A DNA stretch of 64,000 bases, taken from Atherix ibis. Its lineage: Eukaryota > Arthropoda > Insecta > Diptera > Athericidae. The stretch is taken from positions 26,757,212 to 26,821,211 of the forward strand of contig OY282609.1 of assembly GCA_958298945.1 (NCBI GenBank), written 5' to 3'. The translations under genes and the position numbers were made by a program. The notes under the pieces were generated by a model. The model saw only the letters and a list, made by a program, of their open reading frames with translations, did not search any database and was not told where the DNA came from. This document shows positions 12,031-24,658 of the stretch, one piece after another. Each line of letters starts with the position of its first letter. Position 1 is the stretch's first letter.

Positions 12031-15000
12031 AGGATTGGATCTAGAAGACTTTCCTGAGGAACCCGGCTACCTGAAAATTGCGATCTAAGAGAGAGGATTT
12101 GAAGATGTAGAAATAATCAGTGGGTAGAGGACTCGCTCCAACTTCCAAAGCAATCCAGCTTGTCATACACAGTCGAAAGCGTGTGAAATGTCAAGAAGTG
12201 CGCCTGGACAGCTATCGAGAACTCTGTGTAATCATACTCTCGGCTTCAAAAATAGGATAAAGATATTTTAGGATTTATTTTTTAAGGATTTTTGATAAAA
12301 TGAAAAAGAAGATAGCTTATGAGTCTAAATGAGGTAGGAATGTTATTGGGTTTTTTATAAGCTTTAGAATAATTTTGATAATGAAAGCGACGAGATAGAA
12401 TAAGAAATTTAAGGTTTATTTAGAGGAGTGGATTGATATACAATAAAATTTGTAGTTTTAATGGAAAAATAATTAGTGTTTAGATAATTCAATACGAAAT
12501 AACCAAAGCTCTTGGTTTTTTCTTTAATAGCAAATATAAAAACTCCTTTTCTTAATGTAAATTAAGAATTCATTAGCTTTCAGATAATTAAAAATTATTT
12601 GCAAAAAATTGAAAGTCCTCACAAAAAATAATTAATTTTTAAAATTTCGGGGAGGCAATTTCTCCAACAAACCTAAATTCATGAAACTCGGTTATTTTTT
12701 GTTCATATTTAATTCATTTAATTAACATAGTCCAACGTTGAATATAAATTAATCATATTTGCGATTTTTAATATAAATATTTTAACACAAAATTTTCTAA
12801 AATTTTTATAAATCAAGAAAATTTTGGCTGTTTTTAAAATAAAAATAAAAATTGAAAATAGTAGAAAAAATTTTCAATAAACTCAAAAAAAACTTTTGAA
12901 ATTTTTCCAAATTGTTTCAATATTTTCACCCACGTTGAGTCTTTTTATTTATAGAAAGTAAATAATAATTAAAGAACGATTAGCAATAAAAATTAAGAAG
13001 ACAAAAAAAATGTATAAAAAATATTAAAAACAAAAATTTTTATTCAATAAATAAACAGAAATTTTTGTAAGTTTTAAAAAAAAAATGTTATCAAGAAAAA
13101 TCAACTGAAACACCAAATATTTTAGAGTAAAAGCTTACATCTAATATACAATTTTTTCAAATTTAATAATTTTATATAAAAAAAGGTAACCCTTTCTGAA
13201 CTAATTAATTAATCTTTTAATAGGGCAGTTACAGCGCAATATTTAACAAAACTTTTCATCTTGAACGGATAAATTAAAAAAAAACGATGATATTTGAAAA
13301 AAAAAAGAATTCAATAAAAAAGAATCTAAAATTCAATAAATTTGTCAATATTCTTATGAATGCATTCAATTAAGTTCAGTAAAAAATCCCTTCACCTCAG
13401 CCCACATTCTATCGGAGTAAAAACTTTAAAAGCTTTCTAATAGAACTACTGGTCAAATATGAATAAACATTTCAGTCAAAATTTAGTTCGAAACAAAAAT
13501 TGCCATCAGGTATCCATATCTACCCAACCGGAAATGGAAACTTCTCTGACTAAACTGGAGTATTTATTTGAGATTTAAAAAAAAGTTCTTTCTCTTCCAC
13601 AATCAAAAATCGAACAAATTCAAAACATTTATAAAAAATACAAGAGAACAACGTAACAACTTCGATGACTGAAACAAAAACAGAAAGTTTAATTTAAGTG
13701 AACGTGAACCAGTGAGCCCTTAAATTGATACAGCGGTAACAGTGGTGGTTAAATTTTACATTAGAAGAGGGATAAGGACCAATTTCTGGTGTGCGCGCTC
13801 ACACACACAAACACGTTTATTACGATTTTCCAAAGCGAATGTACTCTAGCTTGTCCCTATGGAAAATTCTGATCATTCCTATCAGTGCCCGTAACCACCC
13901 CCTTTCAGTGTCCGTAAGATTATGTTCTGAGTTCTCTTTGGCTACAGAATTTTTTCGTATTGCACTACTGAAAGTATGGTTAAAAAGTGGTCAGTCAGAC
14001 AGGACGTCTCATACTCAAATACGAGTCCGACTACCGTGCACCGGTTATACTCCGAGTTTTTGCCGCAGACTTTTTACATTTCTCTTAGAATGAAAACGTT
14101 TCTATTTACTTTTTCCCATATGGCATTTTTGATGTTTGTCCCGCCATCTTCCGCACCCCTTTTTAAACAGAATGATTTTTTGTCTGTCTATTTTCGATAT
14201 CAGTACACTACCGAGTAAAACTTATCTTAAAAGTTCATTTTTAACTTTTACGTGTTTATAAACCACCGGAAAATAGTCTCAGACAAACGGTAAGGAAGAT
14301 GGAGCCAGTTTTCTGTTTGTAACAACTGTAAAAGCATCTGCCTCTGAGTGGTTTTTCATCTTCTTTTACCGGAGAGGCTGGGAAAAAAACACACTATTCA
14401 CTATAAAAATCCTGAATGTTTTTCCTTAAATGTAATTCACTCATCATCGTGATCATCAACTAAAAAGTATATTTTTCTTTGCTTTTTCAAAAATATCTTT
14501 AATTAGTGTTAGTTTTTATTATTTTTCTTAAAAAAGAAAAAAAACTGGTTGGGAAATTTTAGATAAATTTTTTTTTTGGAAGATTTTTACTTCCTCTTTT
14601 TTTTGTTTTTTTTTTTTTAGATTGAACTAAGTTTTAGTTTTTAAAAGTGTTGCAATTTTTCATTTGCTTTTAGAATATTCCCAAAAGTTTAGTCAAAAAA
14701 AATAAACTTAATTCAGTCGAAAAGGAACATTTTTTAATTGTTTTATTTAAAAGGAATGGTAAAAAATTTCCTTAAAGTTAAAAGTTCTGAAAATTGCTAA
14801 AGGAAAATTATTTAAAAAAAAATCAAAATTACAAAAAAAAGAAGAAAATATATAACCAACATTAAGTAATAAGAAGGGAAAAAAAAGAACAAAATTAAAG
14901 TTTAAAAACGTGGAACAAAATTCATGTGAAAAGCTGGCAATTACAAATAAAAACATACGAAAAAAAATAAGACCAAAATAAAGACAGAAACTTTAAATAA

Positions 15001-17476
15001 ATGCCCCATTTTACTTTTGTTTTGTGTTTTTATTCAAAAACTTAAGAAACTAAAAATAGATTTAAAAACAAATAACTTCAAAAAAGTTCCAAAGGCCAAA
15101 AAAAAACCAAAATTAGAATGAAATAAAATATTCGGTAATATTTTAATGGTAAAGAACGAAGATATCAAAAACTAAAGGAATAAACAGAAAATTTGGTGAA
15201 AAGAAAAAGGACGCGGCAAATAAATAATGCAGTCGGAAAAGTTTTCGTGTTTATTTGAAAAAGAAAAATACAAAATAAACAAAAGAACAACGAATACTGA
15301 ATACAAATCAAATTAACGATTGGCTAGGAGCATCCCCCTTACTCTAAACAATAAGAGTACTTAAAGAGGTAAATTAAGAGAAAACTGATAAAATGGAGAC
15401 AAAAACGGAATAAAGTTAAAGTCTGCTCTTTTCGACATTCTGATTTTAGGCAATTTTGTTGTATTCACTAGAAGGGGGTGGGGCTATACTCTAATTACGA
15501 GCGCTGATACTTTGTATTTGCAGTAGCTGCTGCTGGGATACTTTGGTAATTTTTTCAATAAATTCTTGATGAAGACACTTTTTAAATATATTCAGTCTAA
15601 TATACAAAATAAAATTGTAGTTAAAAATGCAAAAAAAACTGTTAAAAAGGGAGGGGGAAAATCTGTTTTTAAATAAAAATGCAAGCAATAAATTATTTAA
15701 GTATAAAATGCATAACAAATCATTCAAAATTAATTTTATTTTAACTTGAGAAAAACTTTTTTTACAGAGAAATAATTGTTTTTAGCTCAAAATGCAAATA
15801 TTAAAAATAATTTTTAATTGAAACTGTTAAAAATAAATTCATTTCAGCTAAAATAGTAAAAAAAAAAATTAATAAAATTTTTTTTTAAAAAAGTGTTTTA
15901 TTGAGAACAAAAAGAAATAATATTAAAAATATAAGAAAAAATCAGTTCAATAGAAAAAAAAACGTATAAAATAATGGGCAATAATAAATTAAATATCAAA
16001 GAAAAAAATTCCCAATTTTTAGTGTCCATTAGAGTTTAGCTACGAAAGTGTCTTAGTTATTAGAGTCCATTAAAAGTACATTAGCTATAATAGACAATTT
16101 TTAATTTTCCACCCTTAATTATGAATATTTCGAAAAAGCCATGATCAGGGACGGTTTTAGAAATTTGGTTGCTTCCATTTTCGATATTTTCCTTAATATA
16201 TTGTAGTTTTTAATTTAAAAAAAATCATATGAAAAAAAATTTTTTTCTTAAAAAATATATATCCTTTTTGGAAACAAAAAAAAAATCTTTAATTTTAAGA
16301 TAATATTGCTGGTTTAGTACTCTTTATCACCGTCTAAATAATGCATAGTATTTATTCATTTTACAATATCTGAAAGCACTTAAAAACACTATTTTACAAA
16401 TAACACTTTTAAAAAATAAAAATTAAAATATTAAACTTAAAATATACGCAAAAATTGCAGTTATTGCACGAGCAATGCATTTTTACAACAAATTAAATAT
16501 AAAAGTCAAGCCGACAACACCCCGCCCCCTACACACCTTCCAAAAGAATGGTTTCTGTGGCTCCAAAAATTATTAACCAAACTCACAGATTCTTATACAC
16601 TTTTGTACAATATTTTAATATAAAAAAAAACAATCGATTTGCGGAAATCATTAAGTGTCCTTCGGGGTATATTTTTATTCCAAATTTTCAATAACAAAAT
16701 TTTCAATAATAAATTTTTCAACAAGAATATCAAATTATATAACAAAAATTAATATTTAACAAAATTTAAAATCATATCAGTTAATAATAAAATTTAAAAA
16801 TAAAAATAATTTGAAAAAACAGTAAAAATATATACTAAAAATAATATCTTAATACAAATTATTACTTTATCAGAAAATTTTAAAAGGTAAATTCTAAAAT
16901 TAAAAATTATCAAAGAATTTAAAAAGAATGTGAATACAGTGAAAAAAGTTGAAGATATACTTCTAAAAGACAAAACTTTTCGTAAGAATAAAAAGGGTCC
17001 AACAGGAAAAATAATCAAAGAAAAATGAATCAATTTGATTTGTTCTGCTTCTGCTCCTTCGATTTATTAGCGCTTCCTTCTTAAGATTCCTATGATTTTT
17101 ATTATTTAAATTTGTTTATTTTTTCATTAATGTTTTTTCTTTTTTTCAAAAAAAAAACCCAAAAAAATGAATAAAATAAAAAAAACATTTTTTATTATAA
17201 GAAAATTTGCTATTTTGAGGTAATTCCCTAACATTTTTTTTTAAATATTAAAATATCGAAATCGTGGTACTTAAAAGAAAATACTAAAAAAATGGTTGTA
17301 AATTTTTGGAAAAATAAAAAAAAATGGAAGTTTAGTTTAGAAAAAAACGAATTAAAATGGAAAAATCTCCCTTAAGTAAAATTAATTAAAAAAAAAAAGT
17401 TTATTTGTGTAATTTTTTTAAATTATCAATTTTGAAACAATGAAAAATATTTTGTCTTTTTTTCTATATTAAAATA
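12031..17476. other. AT-rich sequence without recognisable genes
   Basis: Mostly low-complexity A/T sequence. A less AT-rich patch at about 12030-12245 follows the truncated mariner and could be older repeat debris. Another at about 13780-14350 includes a short CA repeat near 13800 and two frames of 80-100 codons without any recognised motif. No splice-bounded coding pattern is evident. Confidence 0.55.
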
Positions 17477-18235
17477 CGAGGTCTCTGCAAAAAGTATCGC
17501 GAATTTTGTGTTTTTTCAAAAATTATTTATTTATTCATGAATATCTATTTTGTCACCTTCAAAGTAATCCCCACCTGATATTATACACTTGTGCCAACGT
17601 TTTTTCCAATCCTCATTTTTTGTGATCTTGTTCACCTTCTCCTTCGATGCCGTCTTTATCTCGTCAATCGTAACGTAGCGTTATCCTTTCATGGGGCTCT
17701 TCAGTTTAGGGAACAAGAAAAAGTCACAGGCGGCCAGGTCTGGCAAATACGGTGGCTGCAGCATTATTAGTGTGTTGTTTTTGTCCAAAAATGGCAAAAG
17801 GCAATTTTTGTTATTCCACAAATCCGGGCGTTTCTGGCGGATTGTTTTGCCAACTTGCGCATAACTTGCAGGTAATATTCCTTATTGACCGTTCTATCCT
17901 GTGGCAAGAACTCATGATGCACCACGCCCCTGCAATTGAAGAAAACTGTAAGCAAAACCTTCAAATTCGACCGAACTTGGCGCTTGACCATAAACCCATG
18001 CTTCGTCACCAGTTATGACCCTCTGGAGCAAATTTGGGTCGTCGCGGACATAGTCCAACAGCTCCCTAGCAATGTTAATGCGATGCTGTTTTTGGTCGAA
18101 ATTGAGCAAAAATCGAAGACGAGCCAAAATACATGGAAGCAAAGCAGCTGTCAAAAATTAACTGAACATTCAAAATGGCCGAACTTGTCGGCATAAGTGA
18201 GAGATATGATTACCAGCATAACGTCAAAATTCTCG
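17477..18235 (-). mobile_element. Internally deleted mariner, copy A
   Basis: TA then CGAGGTCTCTGCAAAAAGTA opens the element. Similarity to the copy at 24659-25508 runs to about 18224, and the right terminal repeat is reduced to about TCTCG before TA (18236-18237). The minus strand carries transposase fragments: RINIARELLDYVRDDPNLLQ, ITGDEAWVYG, KVLLTVFFNCRGVVHHEFLP, with a stop near 17531. The N-terminal DNA-binding part is absent. About 70 bp present in copy B after the DEAWVYG block are missing here. It cannot encode a working enzyme and would have depended on transposase from elsewhere. Confidence 0.85.
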
Positions 18236-19751
18236 TATTACAACCAATAAAATCGAAAATGAAAAAAATTGAATAATGCAAATCCAATCAGATTAAAATT
18301 AATGAAAAGTAAAAAATTTGACAAGAAAGCGAAAAACCTTCAACTATGGAAACGTGTCCGTATTAGCGAGAGAGAAGCAAATAGAAATTGTGAGCAAATT
18401 GCAATAATGAGTAAGAAATTATTCCATTCGCGAAAGAAAATCTGCCCATTCCCCGAGTTCAATAAGAAAGAGCGAGAATAAGATCTCAAGTGTATGAATA
18501 AATGCTATTTGCAATAACAAAAAATTGAGTAAATATTTGTAAAAAGGAAGAATTTTTTTCTTTAACTTACAAAAAAAAAACAATACAAAAAAGAAACATA
18601 TGCGCATATGAAAAATGTGAAATAATAAATAAGCAAAAGGATCAAAACGACTAATATTATTTATTAAATTTGTATTTCCTGTTTTTTTTGGGGGGGTTTA
18701 TAACAATACAGAGGGGGGAAGGGCAATGGGAATATAAATAACAAAGCACACCCATCCATACACATACGTTCATATTAACATACTCGTACTATCGTAACAT
18801 AATTCGTAATTATAACAAGCAATTTATAGCTTCCTGGCAAGGATAGGTATTTTTTGTTTTAATTTAATACCAAAAAATATGCTATTAAACACACATGCAC
18901 CATAACCAACCAACGATAAAATAAATATTTATTTTTAAAAGGAAAAAAAATAAAAAAAATGGAATAAATCAATTTTCAAATTAGAATATTTGTGAATATT
19001 TTTTATATGCTCTGATAACGATTTCGTCGTAACCTCGTCTAAATAAAAAAAAGCGCACATTTTTCTCTTCGTATTGTTACACGTCTACGTACAATACTCG
19101 TAAAATATTAATAAATGTGAAAGTTTGGATTTAAATAAAGACTAATATTCATATTTATTTGGTAGGAAAATAAGGGAATAAAATCATAAGGAAATGATGA
19201 AAATAATTAATTTCGAGTTAAGAACGTTTCGGTATAAGGAAGGTTCTGCTTTTTTCACAGTTAATACCCTAAAATACTTTGCTTGCAAATTTGTTTAAAC
19301 TAGAATAAACTTGTAATTAATCACCCAAAGCGATTACAGGGGAAAAAAATATTACCAAAATTTAAAACCATAAGAATGAGTTTTTTTTTATAAAAATACT
19401 AACGCCCTTCTTATCTTAAATGTAGTCTGATCAGCAGGATCAGTATTTTTAGGTTAAAGGAGACTTTAAAAAAGGATGCCCCTAAGCTTGTTAAAGTTTT
19501 TTTTTTTTTTTTGGATTATATTTTTATTAATATACACTAAAGTCAAAAGGATGTTCATTTTTCTACTATAATAAAAATATGTAGAAATTTTCCATCCCTT
19601 AATTGTTTTCGGTTTCATGAAAACAATTTATAGAAAAAGCATAAAAATTTCATTAGGAAAATGGGATTTTCAAAAAAAAATTCTCTTTAATATCGACACT
19701 TGGACAGATCCGAATCTAGTCAGATCCCAATTTTATCAAATTCTTAAATTA
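18236..19751. other. AT-rich sequence without recognisable genes
   Basis: Low-complexity sequence with A/T homopolymers and an unusual G8 run near 18690. Short open frames show no family motif. Nothing else is supportable. Confidence 0.55.
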
Positions 19752-21000
19752 TTGGGTTGATGCAAAAGTTATGACCGTTTTTTATGATCCTAGGTAAACG
19801 AATTTTTTCTTCAGAAATGATGAATAGTATCTTCTTTTAAATGATCCCATTGTATAAAGGATGCTTTCCTTCTACAGTGAAGGATTCTTTCCCTCTATTC
19901 AGTTTTGGCCTGGCCAGAGTATAGTGAAGAGCCCTTGTATTTTTTCAAAATGTCGGTCGATAAAGTGCATTTACGTCATTGTTTACTTTATGAATTCCGT
20001 AAAGACAATACCGCGAGTGTGGCAACCAAAAACATTTGCGAAGTGTATGGACCAGATGTCATCAAAGTTCGACAGGTTTTACAAAGATGGTTTACAAAAT
20101 TCCGATCTGGGGATTTTTCACTAATTGATAAACCACGTACCGGGCAGCCATTAAAGTCTGATGAGGGCAAGTTAAAAGTCATAATTGACACCAATCCACG
20201 TCTTACCACCAGGGAGATCGCGTCGATGATGGGAGTCAAACATACAATCGTATTAAGGCACATGAAGCGCATGGGGATGGTTTCGCGGTACGACGTTTGG
20301 ATACCTCATCAATTGTCGGCTGACAATTTATTCGATCGTGTTTCAACGTGCGTTGCTTTGAGTGCGAGACAAAAACATGAACCTTTTTTGCATCGTTTGG
20401 TAACGGGAGATGAGAAATGGGTCGTGTACAACAACGTGACAAGAAATAGACATTGGGCTATACCTGGACAAGCCCCATGAACAACTTCGAAAGCCGAAAT
20501 CCATCAGAAAAATGTTATGATTTGTGTTTGGTGGGATTGTAAGGGTATTGTGTATTTTGAACTCTTGGAACGTAATCAGACAATTACAGCAGAACGATAT
20601 TGTCTGCAATTATCCAAATTGAACATCGGCCTTCAAAAGGATAGACCAGAATTGGTAAACAGAAAAGGGATAGTGTTTCATCACGACAACGCGCGACTAC
20701 ATGTGGCTATGATGGCCCAACACAAGCTAAATGAGTTGAATTGGGATGTTATCAAGCATCCACCGTATTCTACAGATCTTGCTCCTTCCGATTTTCATTT
20801 ATTCCGATCACTGCAAAATTTATTAAAAGATAAAAAATTTGATACAATAGAGAAGGTAAAAACATCCCTTACTACATTTTTCGCATCAAAATCCACGGAA
20901 TTTTACACTAATGGAAGACAACGTGGCACTCTCAAATGTCAAACCACTATGACAGATCATGAAAAGGGAATTTTTTTGATACCTCAAAGTGTATAAAAAC
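19752..21000 (+). mobile_element. Hsmar1/cecropia-like mariner, right end not found
   Basis: After TA (19750-19751) the element starts TTGGGTTGATGCAAAAGTTA, close to the Hsmar1-type terminal repeat as I remember it. A plus-strand transposase gene (19950-20996) follows at the normal distance. I looked for the matching inverted end in the next few hundred bases and did not find it, so the right terminus is deleted or too decayed to recognise. The boundary at about 21000 is approximate. Confidence 0.85.
19950..20996 (+). pseudogene. Mariner transposase with one in-frame stop and altered C-terminus
   Basis: The frame opens at MSVDKVHLRHCLLYEFRKDN and runs 349 codons to 20996, about the size of Hsmar1-type transposases. 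One TGA at 20478-20480 interrupts it, most simply a C-to-T change in an Arg codon. Domains in order: helix-turn-helix 1 (residues about 5-55, with VRQVLQRWFTKFRSGDFSL), helix-turn-helix 2 (about 70-115, with TTREIASMMGVKHTIVLRHM), then the catalytic core with Asp in VTGDEKW, FHHDNARLH and DLAPSDFHLF (D,D34D). The last 25 or so residues after EFYTNG do not match the family, so small indels have shifted the frame there. It is among the better-preserved genes in the window. Confidence 0.93.
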
Positions 21001-21311
21001 ATTTTCTAGACAATCTTGAATTTTCCCTCAATACCTTTTTCAAGTCCTTCTTTTAATTTCTTTTAAGCAACCTAACATCTTACCACTTATAACTGGACCA
21101 GCTTACAAAGACCGACTCCAACTAACCCATGCACTGACAAGTCGTCAAATAGCCTCATTATCGTGGCGCTACCGTATGGACTCTGGCTCAAACAAACAAA
21201 TAAATAAACCCTAAATTTTATCATGCTTAGACCTACAATTATACACTATGCCGGGTACATGCAGGCGAGATTTTTTTTCTTAGGACTCAAATTGTATCGA
21301 TAGTCACCTGA
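21001..21311. other. Moderately GC-richer debris, possible LINE 3' end
   Basis: At about 21100-21205 the DNA is less AT-rich, contains AGTCGTCAAATAGCCTCATT, and ends in CAAACAAACAAATAAATAAA. This resembles the simple-repeat tail of a non-LTR element. No coding motif is visible, and the call is tentative. Confidence 0.3.
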
Positions 21312-21361
21312 CCTACAAATTATTAATTTTCAATGCAAATTGAAAATTAATAATTTGTAGG
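21312..21361. repeat. Perfect 23-bp inverted repeat, 4-nt loop
   Basis: The arm at 21312-21334 is the exact reverse complement of 21339-21361, with loop GCAA. Such long perfect arms are far beyond chance, even in AT-rich DNA. Confidence 0.9.
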
Positions 21362-21397
21362 GGACTAAACCCCCTTTATGCTTTACGTAATTATGCA

Positions 21398-22220
21398 GAA
21401 AAACCCATATTTTATTGATAGTCAATCTTGTAGACCTAAAAAATCCTCATCATACCGGACCATAATAATAGAGGTTAGGTTTAGACCTCAAACTGAACCT
21501 GGAAACTCATAAAGAGGAGAAACCCTGTCGGCAGCCATTTAGACCTACAAATTTACGCTAGACCAGATATTTATGTATCGACAGTTCCCAATACCTAAAA
21601 AATGGTATAAAAACTCAGATTTTATGGATAGTCAATCTCGTAGACCAAAAAATCCTCATCAAACCGGACCAAATCAACGAGGTTATATTTAGACCTCAAA
21701 CTACATCGATAATTATCTAGATCGATATACAATATTGTATCGGGTTATGTCTGGACCTATAAACTCATCCAGTGGAGAAATCCTGATTTTATCGGCAGCC
21801 GCTTAGATAGTAATTAGCACCTAAAAATGGAAAATTTTGTAGATAATCTTGTCATATGAATTAACACTACGCCTCATGTCGCACAGATAAAATCCTCAGT
21901 TTTAGACCTTAAAAAAATACACTATGTCGCATCAGAACCACAAAATTTTTCTTAGACCTCAAACTTTATTACCGGTCATAGAGACCTTCAAATAATCAAT
22001 TTTCCATTCAATCTAGACGTTATTTATTTTAAGACCTCAAATTGCATAGATACGATAGCTATCAAGACTTTCATATTCTCAGTATTTCAGATAGCGTAGT
22101 TGAAAACCTGTTTTGTACCCTTATTTATGTAGACCTACAAGCTTATTCTTTCTCAAATAATCCTTTCAAACTAGTATTCACAGCCTACAGTAAAATTTTC
22201 GATATATAGACCTATAAATT
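21398..22220. repeat. Degenerate tandem repeat, period about 210-260 bp
   Basis: Two clear units align. The block GTCAATCTTGTAGACC at 21421 recurs as GTCAATCTCGTAGACC at 21631. CCTCATC..ACCGGACC recurs at the same spacing, and GTCGGCAGCC (about 21528) recurs as ATCGGCAGCC (about 21791) after an extra 50 bp or so. The short motif AGACCTCAAA/AGACCTACAA keeps recurring to about 22215, suggesting further decayed units, and a possible unit 0 starts near 21228. No coding potential is evident. Confidence 0.65.
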
Positions 22221-24352
22221 TTCGCACTTACCGATTATCGAATGCAGGTTTTTTTTGCTCAAACTTTCTTCATTTTACTTTTTTTTTAATTTAAAATCGT
22301 CTTTTTTTTCTTCGAAAAAATGTTTTATTAGAAAATAAATTTTTCATTTTATTTTACTTCCTTTAAGTTTTACCATAAATTTAAAATCGTAAAAATTTAA
22401 TAAAAACCATTTCCAGTTTAACAATTTCGAATGAGAATATTAGCAAATCCCACACAATAAACCCGAAATTAACTTTTAATATGACCAGAAAATGTTTTCG
22501 AAAATTTCTCCTTCATTTGTTTTTATTACTGACCAGATGGGGCAATTATGGTTAAGGATACCGTCCCGTAAAATGAAGTTAGACAAGCAAGCGGAAGAGT
22601 CCTTACTAAATATCCCATACAAATCCTGACTGACAACTGCCATTTTGGTTACTTAATATACGGTCAAATGGTCATAATAAAAATTATAAACTAATTAAAG
22701 TTCATTCAGAGATACAAACTATTCAAACTTAAATTTCGATAGCAAAAATAATTATTTTTCTTTTTATTTTAACGACTTTCGAAATGACTCTCGAAATTCA
22801 ACTTTTGGAATATAAACAGGATCTTTTACAAGAGATCTTTTCCTTAAATTCCTAACCCAATAAAAAAAATTATCTTTTGCTTTTAGATACAAAAAAAGTA
22901 AAAAACATAACAATTCGTTTATATCACAAAAATACTACTATTCATCGTTTCAATTTATCATTGCCAGAATCAAAAGTGTATGTAATTGTTCGGTAAAAAA
23001 AAAAAACTTATTTGTATTCAAACCGCACAGGATTTAAAAATATATTTTTGTAATTTCGTAAATATTGTATGCGCACAGGTAAGACTTATTGTATAATAAG
23101 GAAAAAATATGTACTGTAAAAAAAATGGCCGCTCATACAAAGAGAGAAACAGGATAATTTTGGTTTTTGCTCCAAAGACAAAAATACCACTTGATATAAT
23201 ACCGTACAAATATAAAAAAAGAACGAGGCTAAACGAAAAGGAAGAACAATAGGAGCGGGGCAGGGTAGGGAATGTGGATATGGTAAAAATGACAAAATAA
23301 CGAACAACCGACAACAGGACACATGTCACTCCAATTTACTTTTGTGATCGCCTAAAGACGAACTGCACTTGATTTTGATGGCAGCCCACTTCACGTCAAC
23401 TTGATTAATGATAAAAGTTTACCTACGTATACACAGCCATACACAAGTGCGACCGACCACACTTAAGGTGTAAGAGACAATGCCATTTTTTTTATGCTGA
23501 GGGCGTGTGTTTAAAATGTAGAACTTTTGTTGTATTGTGAATTTCTCTTATTCTGTTGTGTCTACAATTTAAGGAGAAGGTTCAAAAAAAGGACCTGAAA
23601 ATTTTTACAATTGGGAAAGGTGGAGTAGGAATAGTGAATTTTATAAACAAAAATTAAAATGCAAACCCTATTTTGGGATAGTCGATTTTAAAGTTTTTTT
23701 TTCTTTTACAGAAACCCGTGACATACCATATTGTTGATGAAAAATTATTTGGATTTATATAATAAATGCTATAAATAATAATACCACTTCCATTCCTTTC
23801 CATATTTTATTTCTTTTTTATAGATTTTTATTTATTGTTTTAAAAAATGTCATTTCTACTTAGAAAATTTTATAAGAAATTTATGGGCTTTTTATAAAAT
23901 GTCACTCATTCGTAGAGCTTCAAAAATTTTATTTTAATTTGCAAAATTAATCGAAAAAAAAAATAATTTACAAAACAAGCAGAAGCCTTTTTTATGAGGG
24001 TAATAAAATGACACAAAAATATTTATTTGGTATTTGGGGGAAAAAAATGCAAAAGGAGTCTTGTTAAAAAAAATTTGTAGGTATTAAAAAATCCATCCTT
24101 TTTAATTTTTACTAAGAAAGCCTACTAAAAGAAAAAGTTTTTTCACCTATTTTAAATTTTAGAATATTTCCTACACTTGCGCATAAATTATTTAATTTTC
24201 GGTTTTTAGTAATATTAAGTTTCTCAAAAAAAAAAATGTTATATCGAAAATTTATTTTTTCCTTTTGTGATGATAAATTATGTATTTTTTTTATTGATCA
24301 ACGTTTTTAAAAACTTAAATAGGATTTTAATTATTTTAATTGTTTTTTTTTG
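22221..24352. other. AT-rich sequence without recognisable genes
   Basis: A/T-rich with a slightly more mixed patch at about 23330-23500. Overlapping minus-strand frames near 23018-23329 are hydrophobic and low-complexity, with no recognised motif. Confidence 0.55.
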
Positions 24353-24415
24353 ACCGCCATATGACCTCAAATAACAAAAAAAAATTATTTTTGTTATTTG
24401 AGGTCATATGGCGGT
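24353..24415. repeat. Perfect 28-bp inverted repeat, 7-nt loop
   Basis: The arm at 24353-24380 (ACCGCCATATGACCTCAAAT...) is the exact reverse complement of 24388-24415. The arms are less AT-rich than their surroundings. The structure could be a very short foldback element or a snap-back duplication. Confidence 0.92.
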
Positions 24416-24658
24416 AGATTTGGATTGCCTATAAGACTAAAATAAATGCGTTAAACATTCAAATTTTCATTGATATTTCCAGGTTGAAGTTTCTTTTTTT
24501 TTTATGAATCTTTAAATATTTAAATTTTTTTTCATTACCCAAATTTCAAAGTTTTTTGGTTTGTTGATATATAGAAATTTACCCCCTTCCCCACCTACCC
24601 CTTTACATGATTTATGTTAATTTTAAAAGTATCGAAATTCCATAGAAAATGATAACTA

